From Kiritimatiellia bacterium (GTDB lineage: Bacteria; Verrucomicrobiota; Kiritimatiellia; RFP12; UBA1067): a DNA stretch of 5,490 nucleotides. Shown piece by piece: positions 1 through 5,490 of this stretch. The stretch covers positions 1 to 5,490 of the forward strand of contig JAFXEA010000284.1 of the NCBI GenBank assembly GCA_017521065.1, given 5' to 3'. Position numbers and translations under genes: made by a program. The notes beneath the pieces were generated by a model. It was not told where the DNA came from. It searched no databases and saw nothing but the letters and a program-made list of their open reading frames with translations. Numbering within the stretch: the stretch's first letter is position 1; each line of letters opens with the position of its first letter.

Positions 1-873
1 ATACTTGCCGTCCTCTGTGGTGTTGACCATTCTTTCGTAGGTACGCCAAAGTGCAGTATAGAATACCCTTCGTTCGGCCGGTGTTCCACCCTCAACCTCT
101 ATTTTGCCCAAAACAGCATTCCAACAATCCCTTGCAGCAAGCGCAAGATCATCAAGAGACTTTCCGGCGACCTCCTTTTCATATGAAACCGCAGCCTGCT
201 CCTGCGACTGATAAGAAACGGCATATCTCATGACAACTTCCGATCCCGCCTCTTCATCAAAGAAGAGCGCCAGCATATTTCCCTGCTCCTTGATGGTCCG
301 AGGAGCAACAGACAGTTCTGCATGGAGAAAAACCTCCATTCCCCTGTAGACATCCCTGCCTTTGATGACACAGTTATTACACGTAAAACTGCCGTCTTTA
401 AAACGCGGACGAAATACTAACGCATGTGTACCGTCCTGTTCAAATTGAAACGATGCGACAGCGCCACGCTGAGCCGGAGCAAGTTTGAAAAGGACATTCT
501 CCTCGTCAAAGAAAGTCGTAAACATTTCAGGTCTTGAGCACTGCTGATCCCAGGTTCCTCTCCACCATGCAAAAACATTCTTTGGATTACCGGTAAAGGG
601 ATTAACAAGGAAAACTCCCTTGTCTCGATGCGACACTATCTGAAGGGGGAACGGATTGACACGGTCCGTCTTGAAACTTGCAGGCGGCGGAGTAAACCGA
701 AGAAGTCCGTTTGGAAGTTGAGTCGCGGGGAAGGTAGGCACGAGCATATGACTCATGTTGCCTATCTCCGTATTAACCTCGTCAACCAAACTGGCTTTTG
801 CCACAGAAGAAAACGCTACAATAGCGACAAGTCCGGCAAACGCCATAATTTGCCTACCGAAAACCTTTTCCAT
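1..873 (-). CDS. Family GH92-like glycosidase, exported, partial (N-terminal 291 residues)
   Basis: The reading frame is open from an ATG at 873 to the left edge; the C-terminal part is outside the window. Residues 1-27 form a signal peptide: basic n-region, hydrophobic core around AFAGLVAIVAF, and an AKA|S cleavage site. The mature start (about 33-60) carries VNTEIGNMSHMLVPTFPATQ followed by LPNGLLRF. This matches the position and pattern of the GH92 N-terminal motif (VNxxIG...P.G......PFGM in typical members), but in a divergent form. Residues 269-290 (RVFYTALWRTYERMV, then TTEDGKY) match the GH92 segment where the N-terminal beta-sandwich passes into the (alpha/alpha)6 barrel. Known GH92 enzymes are calcium-dependent exo-alpha-mannosidases. 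The catalytic and calcium-binding residues lie in the barrel and cannot be checked here, so activity and linkage are inferred only. It starts 2 bases after the upstream stop, so it is probably translationally coupled. Confidence 0.8.
   Translation of the reverse strand, partial: MEKVFGRQIMAFAGLVAIVAFSSVAKASLVDEVNTEIGNMSHMLVPTFPATQLPNGLLRFTPPPASFKTDRVNPFPLQIVSHRDKGVFLVNPFTGNPKNVFAWWRGTWDQQCSRPEMFTTFFDEENVLFKLAPAQRGAVASFQFEQDGTHALVFRPRFKDGSFTCNNCVIKGRDVYRGMEVFLHAELSVAPRTIKEQGNMLALFFDEEAGSEVVMRYAVSYQSQEQAAVSYEKEVAGKSLDDLALAARDCWNAVLGKIEVEGGTPAERRVFYTALWRTYERMVNTTEDGKY
793..873 (-). other. Signal peptide of the GH92-like protein
   Basis: Residues 1-27 of the GH92-like protein. Basic residues K3 and R7 precede a hydrophobic run (about residues 9-22), and the A-K-A motif at 25-27 precedes Ser28. 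This is a standard type I (Sec) signal. There is no lipobox cysteine at the cleavage point, so the protein should be periplasmic or secreted rather than a lipoprotein. Confidence 0.75.
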
Positions 874-875
874 AA

Positions 876-3476
876 TCACTTACCTTTCTTCTCTACGACA
901 ACAGGTGTGCATCCCTCTAAAGCCGAAGCCTCCACACCAGGCGCTGAAATAAAATACCCGTACGGAGCAAGGCGATATCCTGCGGCAATTCGCGGAACAT
1001 TCCCCAAGTTCACCACAACTTTTGCGCCGCCCTCATACTCTGCCTCCACGATACCGTCATCATCACGAGATGCCGCATCTGCATCTTTTCTGGCGAAAAG
1101 CGCCGTCCTGTCATGCCGGAAAGCAACAAGTTTACGGCCTGCGTACTTTGAAACTACACGAGATTGCAACTCATGAAGCCTGTCATACCAGGCACGAACC
1201 TTCTTGTCATGGATAAAATGCCAAGCATTGCACCGATAAGAAAGCTGGTAACCAAGCGCAAGGCACCATGCAAGTATGCGTTCATTTTTGGCGAAGCCAC
1301 CCAAATCATGCAAATAGAACAGACATGTATCATGGAAAAGACGAACAGGAATCGGCTCTATCTCCCACAGATGAGCAGGAAGATCAACCTTAGCAAGCAC
1401 ATTCTGCCCCAGCGATCCTTCATGAACGGGAACTGTTCCCCAGGAAAGGCCGCAAAGCGCAGTCTCTTCCCGCGCCACCCGGTCCCAACCGTCCTCCGTG
1501 CCAAGCGGAACGAATCTTGAATCCTCCTCCACCATTGAAATCATACCTTCAAGATATGCGGTTGGATGCGGCGAGGCTGGATTGAAATCATATGCAAGGC
1601 GACGGGCTCCGCACTGATCCTGGAAAAGCATATCTACAGGAAGCTCCTCCAGGAACTGTCTGCGGGTTCTGCGGTTTGCCTCCTGCACTGCCGGATGCCA
1701 GAAGCAGACGGTCCAGCCATCAGCCTTGCCGTAAACCTCATGCAGAGGATTGCCCTTTGCATCCAAAGACAGCGGTGCTTCACCTGCCGCTTTAAAAGTT
1801 GGGCCACGCGGATGATCGCACCACCATGTGGGATTTGTATATGGGGAGTACAGATGCCCGGCCGCACGCACTTCACTTATGAATGCACGATACTCCTCGA
1901 TTGTTCCAAATTCGGAACGCGGTGGAAGATGATCGGGATACTGCTTGTCAAACCCACCCTTAAGGTATTGCGATTGGTGGATCAGCGAAGGGACCGGAAT
2001 GTTTGGAAGGGCCCGGCGGCACTTTGCACAATTATCGCTCACAAAAAGAAGCGGGGATTTCTTGAACTTCTCAAGTTTAACCTTGTCCCCGACCTTGCTC
2101 TCAAGTGACCACGACAAATCGTTGATTCTCACATACTCGTCGCAGGCTGCCGCAAACGTCTGATTAGTGGAAAGTCGAACTGCAGGAGTGGTCCAGGTCA
2201 CACCATTCGTAACCCATGCACGAAAGCCATGCTCAAGCCAACCGCCCTTCTCGTCCGCGCCTATGCGCATTGATCCGGGGACAAACATGTTCGGGCATTT
2301 CCACGGTTCGTGGGGCGGACGGGGACGGACGCCCATAAGCGAACAGGTCGAACCGTCTTTCCAGTTCCAATGCACAATGTTCGCAAACAATCCCGGATAA
2401 CCACCGCCCAACGAATGCCATCTCTGCGGAACAAGCGCCTTGAAGAAGCTCAAACCGCCAACCGCAAGCCAATGCCCGCCACTGCGAACATACTCCCTCA
2501 CATCTGCAAGCATCTTCGCAAAATCTTCGACGCGAGCTACGGGGATTGCCTCCGGATACGGATTTACGATGATAAGAGTTCCATCATCCTTCAGTGCCTT
2601 TGAAAGTTCCGCCGGCGTCTTCAGTTCCACATACTCGAAATTTCTTTCGGAGGACTTCTGCATCATTGCCCTGATATCCTCCTGCGAAGCTGGACAGTAT
2701 CCCGTATTCTTGGGACCCGACGGTAGACACAAAAACGCAATTCTGCGTCTAGGGGATTTCTTGTTTTCACGGAGTACGCCCCTTACGCAACCTCTCAAAA
2801 GAGCCAGGCGAGTGTATCGTCCGTCATATCCCGACGCAGTTCCTACGCGCCAGATCATCCCCTTCCCGCCAAGAGAGGAACCGCTGAAAAGCGGGCCATG
2901 CGGAGAATCGACAATCACACGGTCGTACTGTCCCGGAAGAGGCGCGCGGTTTACCACAAAGTTTCTGTTTGTGATGGAGGCAGCATGCGCGCCCAAGAAT
3001 CCGAAACCCTCTTCCGTAACAGTGACAGGCACGGGAACATCACGAATTGGACGCATTGCGCATCTGCCGCCGTACACATCCTTGTAGCCATGTCCCGCTA
3101 CTGAAACCGCCTCCCAAGCACATTTGCCGATATCCGTCTGAGGACGGAAAAAGCCATCTTTCAATGAATAGCCGGTTCCCATCCGCTTGTCACCGGGGAA
3201 AGCTACCCGTCCGACATCATCAGGCGAAAACGTCATGCGCGCCGGGAGCATGAAGTCCGTCACAATGCCCGAACGGACCGTAACCTTACCTTGAAGCTCA
3301 ACACCATTTGCCAACGGCCTGGTTGCGATCTCTACATCTGCATTGGGTGCACGGTACACTACAATACCTGAAGTATTTGTGCTTACCGATGTGCACATTG
3401 TTCCGTTCAGAACAGAGCCATCGGCAAACGTGAGGCTCCAGAGCTGCCCGATTGCAAGAAGTGAAAATATATCCAT
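876..3476 (-). CDS. Putative multidomain glycoside hydrolase (DUF6259-like TIM barrel), 866 aa
   Basis: Complete gene with a TGA stop. I recognise its general type, not a characterised enzyme. Layout by residue: 10-235 beta-rich, probable N-terminal beta-sandwich (starts WSLTFADG); 243-352 an alpha/beta Rossmann-like domain of amidotransferase type; 470-770 a TIM-barrel-like region with LFVSDN, SPYTNPTWWCD, MLFQDQCGAR and LGTEDGWDR; 780-866 a C-terminal beta-sandwich (VVNLGN, YRLAPYGYFIS). Asp620 (LFQDQ) and Glu661/Asp662 (TEDGWD) sit at the ends of predicted strands and are candidate catalytic acids, as in retaining barrel hydrolases. The architecture resembles DUF6259-type proteins common in polysaccharide-degrading Bacteroidota and PVC bacteria. 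Substrate unknown. The ATG is the only possible start: an in-frame TAG lies 24 bases upstream and no GTG or TTG intervenes. The N-terminus (MDIFSLLAIGQLWSL) is hydrophobic but has no basic residue, so export is doubtful. The protein has 19 cysteines. It lies 13 bases after the surface-protein gene and 2 before the GH92 gene. Confidence 0.8.
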   Translation of the reverse strand: MDIFSLLAIGQLWSLTFADGSVLNGTMCTSVSTNTSGIVVYRAPNADVEIATRPLANGVELQGKVTVRSGIVTDFMLPARMTFSPDDVGRVAFPGDKRMGTGYSLKDGFFRPQTDIGKCAWEAVSVAGHGYKDVYGGRCAMRPIRDVPVPVTVTEEGFGFLGAHAASITNRNFVVNRAPLPGQYDRVIVDSPHGPLFSGSSLGGKGMIWRVGTASGYDGRYTRLALLRGCVRGVLRENKKSPRRRIAFLCLPSGPKNTGYCPASQEDIRAMMQKSSERNFEYVELKTPAELSKALKDDGTLIIVNPYPEAIPVARVEDFAKMLADVREYVRSGGHWLAVGGLSFFKALVPQRWHSLGGGYPGLFANIVHWNWKDGSTCSLMGVRPRPPHEPWKCPNMFVPGSMRIGADEKGGWLEHGFRAWVTNGVTWTTPAVRLSTNQTFAAACDEYVRINDLSWSLESKVGDKVKLEKFKKSPLLFVSDNCAKCRRALPNIPVPSLIHQSQYLKGGFDKQYPDHLPPRSEFGTIEEYRAFISEVRAAGHLYSPYTNPTWWCDHPRGPTFKAAGEAPLSLDAKGNPLHEVYGKADGWTVCFWHPAVQEANRRTRRQFLEELPVDMLFQDQCGARRLAYDFNPASPHPTAYLEGMISMVEEDSRFVPLGTEDGWDRVAREETALCGLSWGTVPVHEGSLGQNVLAKVDLPAHLWEIEPIPVRLFHDTCLFYLHDLGGFAKNERILAWCLALGYQLSYRCNAWHFIHDKKVRAWYDRLHELQSRVVSKYAGRKLVAFRHDRTALFARKDADAASRDDDGIVEAEYEGGAKVVVNLGNVPRIAAGYRLAPYGYFISAPGVEASALEGCTPVVVEKKGK
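883..888 (-). promoter_or_regulatory. Ribosome binding site of the GH92-like gene
   Basis: GAAAGG on the minus strand, 9 bases before the ATG at 873. It lies inside the last codons of the upstream hydrolase gene (…EKKGK-stop). The stop TGA (878-876) is 2 bases before the ATG, which suits translational coupling. A GTG 6 bases further upstream in frame would leave almost no spacing from this site, so the ATG is preferred. Confidence 0.6.
1167..2069 (-). other. Putative TIM-barrel catalytic region of the hydrolase
   Basis: Residues about 470-770. Strand-like segments with polar ends recur: SPLLFVSDN (474-482), AGHLYSPYTNPT (539-550), GWTVCFWHP (587-595), VDMLFQDQCG (614-623), RFVPLGTEDGWDR (654-666) and the helix-rich end with AWYDRLHELQ. 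Asp620 is encoded at 1617-1619 and Glu661 at 1494-1496. Their spacing and strand-end placement suit a nucleophile and acid/base pair of a retaining glycosidase, but the assignment is inference from the pattern. Confidence 0.5.
2424..2750 (-). other. Amidotransferase-fold (Rossmann-like) domain inside the hydrolase
   Basis: Residues about 243-351 of the 866-residue protein. It begins with a strand after a basic linker (RRRIAFLC). Then come a helix (QEDIRAMMQ), a strand and helix (FEYVELKTPAELSKAL), a strand GTLIIVNPYPE, a long helix (VEDFAKMLADVREYVRSG) and GGHWLAVGG. The pattern 'x-Leu-Ile-Ile-x … helix … SGG-x-hhhhGG' is typical of the class I amidotransferase-like fold, seen as a non-catalytic domain in several glycosidases (for example the trimerisation domain of GH42 beta-galactosidases). 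The usual nucleophile-elbow cysteine is absent: the strand ends AVGGLSF. A structural or oligomerisation role is therefore more likely than catalysis. Domain limits are approximate. Confidence 0.5.
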
Positions 3477-3483
3477 TTGACTA

Positions 3484-3488
3484 CACCT
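3484..3488 (-). promoter_or_regulatory. Ribosome binding site of the 866-residue hydrolase
   Basis: AGGTG on the minus strand, 7 bases before the ATG at 3476 and immediately after the TAA (3492-3490) of the upstream gene plus one base. It fits the 3' end of 16S rRNA and supports this ATG as the start. There is no room for a separate promoter in the 13-base gap, so the gene depends on transcription from upstream. Confidence 0.6.
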
Positions 3489-3489
3489 G

Positions 3490-5490
3490 TTACCGTACTA
3501 TCACCGAGAACCCGACAAAGTAGAAGCTGCAGTAAAGAGAACCGTTCTTCAATTCCAGCTTTCCGCGCATTCCTTTTGCGCGTGCTTCCGCAGGCAGCTT
3601 TACGCGTGCCGAAGCAAGAGAGAATCCAGAAGACACGTTATCCACGAGCAGATGCGAAGCGTTGGACCAGGCAGAGTAATCGGAAGATCCAAACGCAAAC
3701 GCAAACGATACGCTCCCTTCTGCATTGAATGACGCTGTCGACAGCGAAGGAACTTCATCCACCTTCCCGCATGCGAATGAAACCATACCGCCGTCCGCAA
3801 CGACAACGTCACCGGCAACCGTCGCAGAATCCGTCACGGAAATATTGGCAGATCTCAACTCCTCCACCTTCAGGCTGCCGCCCATTGATACTGAATCCGC
3901 GACAACGCACGTATCCGGAAATTCAAGGCTCGAACCCTCTGCAACAGCAATGGACGCATATGAAAGCGAATTCACGCGATTGAACCACTTGGTTCCGAGT
4001 GCGGCGGCAATTCTTTCGCGGAAGTATTCGGGGAGAGAATTGCGGTAGATAAGAATCTCACCCATTCTCACTCCACCCCAAACACCAGGATGCTCACCGG
4101 AGCCACCTCCTCCGACATAGGCGTTCTGCCACTTGCATCCACCTACATAATTGAGTTCGGCTCCAAGTGCCCCTATTTTCTGATCCAGCACATGCATGCC
4201 CTTTGAAGGACGATCCGAAAAGTCAAACGACACACCGTCTATCTTAATGGAGGAGCCGTTGCTTGAATGATATGTGCCATTAGGGCTTGATCCCAAAATC
4301 GGGCACGTATTTCCACCACCGCCATAGCCTCGGTATCCCCACCCGCTGCCTGCGGCAAGAATGCCGGGGCCTCTAATCTCTTTACCGTCATGAAGCGGCA
4401 GATCTGCTATTTCATCGTAATCACCCCACACGACGAACATATTGTGAATGGCCGGAGCATTCGCTCCTTCTCGCGACAAGGAAACATTCGGGACAAAAGC
4501 GCCGCCGTTCCCGTCTTTATACAGTTCGGAAGTGTAAATGCCGAAATCCATCAGAGGAAGACCGTTCAGGCTTTTTTCGCTTATGTAAGGTACTCCTACA
4601 CTTCTGTTGGCAAACTGATACTTTGTTGTGGTCTTCTGCAGGAAATTGACCCCGTTGTTCACATCTACCCATTTCGTTACAAAGTTTGTCCCGTTCTGAG
4701 TATTCAAGGTCATCGTATCCGTTGCCGAAGCATCCACATGCAGATACGCACCCGAAGCTTCAAGCGGCGATACTTTCATCGAACCTTCCCTTACATCCAG
4801 TGCCGTCAATCGCGCATCATGCGCACCGAGAAGAAGGTGTCCCGTACCTTTCTTTACGAACGTTCCCTGTCCGTCAACGCGTGCAACCGTTGCCGTGAAC
4901 GCAACGGACATCTCCGCATTGCCGCCGAATTCCAGACCGGGAACAACCGTCTGCCTTTCAGAAACGCTGTACTCCCCTTCCACAGAGAAAGGAGGATTGC
5001 CCGCTTCATAATATCCCTTCGCCAGAAGGTTCCCAACTCCTGTTACGACCGCCGTTTGTGATGACCACTGCACTTGACACTTGAACGGAGCGCCGGAAAC
5101 ATCAAGATGGCTGTCACCGAGAAGTGTAACCTTCCCAACCGTTGCCGCATCAAGCCACTTGCGCATCAGATAGGTATGATAGAGTTTGGCCGTTGCCGAA
5201 ATTGTATCGTATTCCGTGGTTGTAGAAAGGAATATGACTTCACCGATCTTCAAGCCCCCCAACGAACACAATGCCGGATGCTTATCATTCCAAAAGTAGC
5301 CGAGTCCCAAAATCTCGGCGAATGGCTTATTATTATCAGGACTTGTAATGGGTCTTGCAATCTTGTTTCTAAGCACGTGCGGACCGTCAGGAACCGGTTT
5401 TGTGTAATAAAGTGCTCCCGTTGTACCCCAGCGCTCCCCATCAATGTAGTTCCCATCCTGGGTACGTCCTGGAATGCTTTCCTGATAATG
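3490..5490 (-). CDS. Large surface/secreted LamG and beta-solenoid protein, partial (C-terminal 666 residues)
   Basis: The frame is open to the right edge, so the true start is outside; a GTG at 5376 is internal. Numbering from the window edge, the order is: end of a first LamG/concanavalin-like module (about 1-114, ending GEVIFLST … YLMRKWL); a beta-solenoid stretch (115-245) with an autotransporter-repeat-like unit GTFVKKGTGHLLLGAHD; a second LamG-like module (about 270-504), opening near WVDVNNG, with NGLPLMDFG and two glycine-rich loops, ending GEILIYRNSL … LGTKWF; then solenoid-like beta repeats (505-600: SIAVAEGSSLEF, GGSLKVEEL, AGDVVVADGG); and a short C-terminal strand-rich tail ending FSVIVR. 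Such proteins are abundant in PVC bacteria and are presumed to be exported and to bind glycans or act in adhesion. No catalytic motif, PEP-CTERM or LPXTG anchor is seen. It is the most upstream gene visible in the operon. Exact function unknown. Confidence 0.75.
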   Translation of the reverse strand, partial: HYQESIPGRTQDGNYIDGERWGTTGALYYTKPVPDGPHVLRNKIARPITSPDNNKPFAEILGLGYFWNDKHPALCSLGGLKIGEVIFLSTTTEYDTISATAKLYHTYLMRKWLDAATVGKVTLLGDSHLDVSGAPFKCQVQWSSQTAVVTGVGNLLAKGYYEAGNPPFSVEGEYSVSERQTVVPGLEFGGNAEMSVAFTATVARVDGQGTFVKKGTGHLLLGAHDARLTALDVREGSMKVSPLEASGAYLHVDASATDTMTLNTQNGTNFVTKWVDVNNGVNFLQKTTTKYQFANRSVGVPYISEKSLNGLPLMDFGIYTSELYKDGNGGAFVPNVSLSREGANAPAIHNMFVVWGDYDEIADLPLHDGKEIRGPGILAAGSGWGYRGYGGGGNTCPILGSSPNGTYHSSNGSSIKIDGVSFDFSDRPSKGMHVLDQKIGALGAELNYVGGCKWQNAYVGGGGSGEHPGVWGGVRMGEILIYRNSLPEYFRERIAAALGTKWFNRVNSLSYASIAVAEGSSLEFPDTCVVADSVSMGGSLKVEELRSANISVTDSATVAGDVVVADGGMVSFACGKVDEVPSLSTASFNAEGSVSFAFAFGSSDYSAWSNASHLLVDNVSSGFSLASARVKLPAEARAKGMRGKLELKNGSLYCSFYFVGFSVIVR
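3979..4080 (-). repeat. LamG-end motif, copy B
   Basis: Encodes window residues 471-504 of the surface protein: WGGVRMGEILIYRNSL, then FRERIAAALGTKWF. It is the diverged counterpart of copy A, about 1.2 kb away, and closes the second, complete LamG-like module. The similarity is at protein level only and the DNA is not a recent duplication. Confidence 0.6.
4771..4866 (-). other. Autotransporter-repeat-like beta-solenoid unit
   Basis: Window residues 209-240 of the surface protein: GTFVKKGTGHLLLGAHD, then LTALDVREGSMKV. This follows the common pattern G-t-h-x-K-x-G-x-G-x-L-x-L-x-G … h-x-V-x-x-G-x-h-x-V of passenger-associated beta-helix repeats, in which a strand-turn-strand rung ends in a 'GtL'-type turn. 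It is a single clear unit; neighbouring rungs are degenerate. The pattern implies an extended, exported fibre-like structure. Confidence 0.5.
5149..5262 (-). repeat. LamG-end motif, copy A
   Basis: Encodes window residues 77-114 of the surface protein: LGGLKIGEVIFL, a helix-like stretch, and YLMRKWLD. It aligns with copy B (3979-4080) over the shared pattern GG-h-(K/R)-h-GE-h-(I/L)-h … YL/AL-x-x-KW. In LamG/concanavalin-like domains this is the closing strand plus the short helix ending in KW. It marks the end of the first module, most of which lies off the right edge. Confidence 0.6.

Noticed and set aside
628..1176. Plus-strand open frame of 182 codons
   Set aside because: It lies opposite the junction of the two minus-strand genes, has a low-complexity Ser/Arg/Pro-rich translation with no recognisable domain, and competes with well-supported genes.
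2424..2750. Active class I glutamine amidotransferase
   Set aside because: No nucleophile cysteine in the elbow position and no recognisable Cys-His-Glu triad; only the fold pattern is present.
2440..3087. Plus-strand open frame of 215 codons
   Set aside because: It is antisense to the hydrolase gene, its translation looks like a reverse-frame shadow (Ser, Arg and Pro rich), and no motif is seen.
3477..3489. Possible frameshift joining the surface protein and the hydrolase into one gene
   Set aside because: The upstream protein ends in a natural-looking tail, a proper ribosome binding site precedes the next ATG, and the domains on either side are of different kinds.
4290..4350. Glycine-rich stretch (GSGWGYRGYGGGG) as a DNA repeat
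   Set aside because: The bases do not form a regular tandem unit; it is a glycine-rich loop of the second LamG-like module.
4390..5061. Plus-strand open frame of 223 codons
   Set aside because: It is antisense to the surface-protein gene; the translation is Arg/Tyr/Cys rich without domain features. The opposite strand shows clear LamG and solenoid patterns.
5374..5376. GTG at 5376 as the start of the surface-protein gene
   Set aside because: The same frame stays open for 38 more codons to the window edge with protein-like sequence (DGNYIDGERWGTTGALYY), and there is no signal peptide after the GTG. The gene is simply cut by the right edge.
1..5490. tRNA, rRNA, CRISPR array, insertion sequence, terminator or promoter
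   Set aside because: There is no non-coding space beyond 2 and 13 bases, and I saw no regular spaced repeats, transposase-like frames, or hairpin followed by a T-run.

Overview
The window is fully coding and everything real in it reads leftwards on the minus strand. It holds three consecutive genes with gaps of 13 and 2 bases, so it looks like one operon. In transcription order they are: (1) the 3' two thirds or so of a large surface or secreted protein (3490-5490, start lies beyond the right edge), with two LamG/concanavalin-like modules and beta-solenoid (autotransporter-repeat-like) stretches; (2) a complete 866-residue putative glycoside hydrolase (876-3476), with an N-terminal beta-sandwich, an amidotransferase-fold (Rossmann-like) insert, a TIM-barrel-like region with acidic candidate catalytic residues, and a C-terminal beta-sandwich; (3) the first 291 residues of an exported family GH92-like glycosidase (1-873, running off the left edge).

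The base composition is close to even. The style of gene 1 (LamG-end motifs of the type 'GEILIY...KWF' joined to 'GTFVKKGTGHLLLG' solenoid repeats), next to a TIM-barrel hydrolase of the DUF6259 sort and a GH92, suggests a carbohydrate-degrading bacterium of the PVC superphylum (Kiritimatiellota, Lentisphaerota or Verrucomicrobiota), possibly from a gut. This is inference from protein style only; there is no rRNA or other marker in the window.

The likely joint role is binding and cutting of a complex glycan. The beta-solenoid/lectin-like protein would capture or display the substrate, and the two hydrolases would trim it, with alpha-mannoside linkages the default guess for the GH92. No SusC/SusD pair, transporter, regulator, mobile element, RNA gene, CRISPR array or promoter is visible. 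The most unusual points are the hydrolase of gene 2, which has no convincing signal peptide and many cysteines although the gene after it encodes a clearly exported protein, and the amidotransferase-fold insert inside it.
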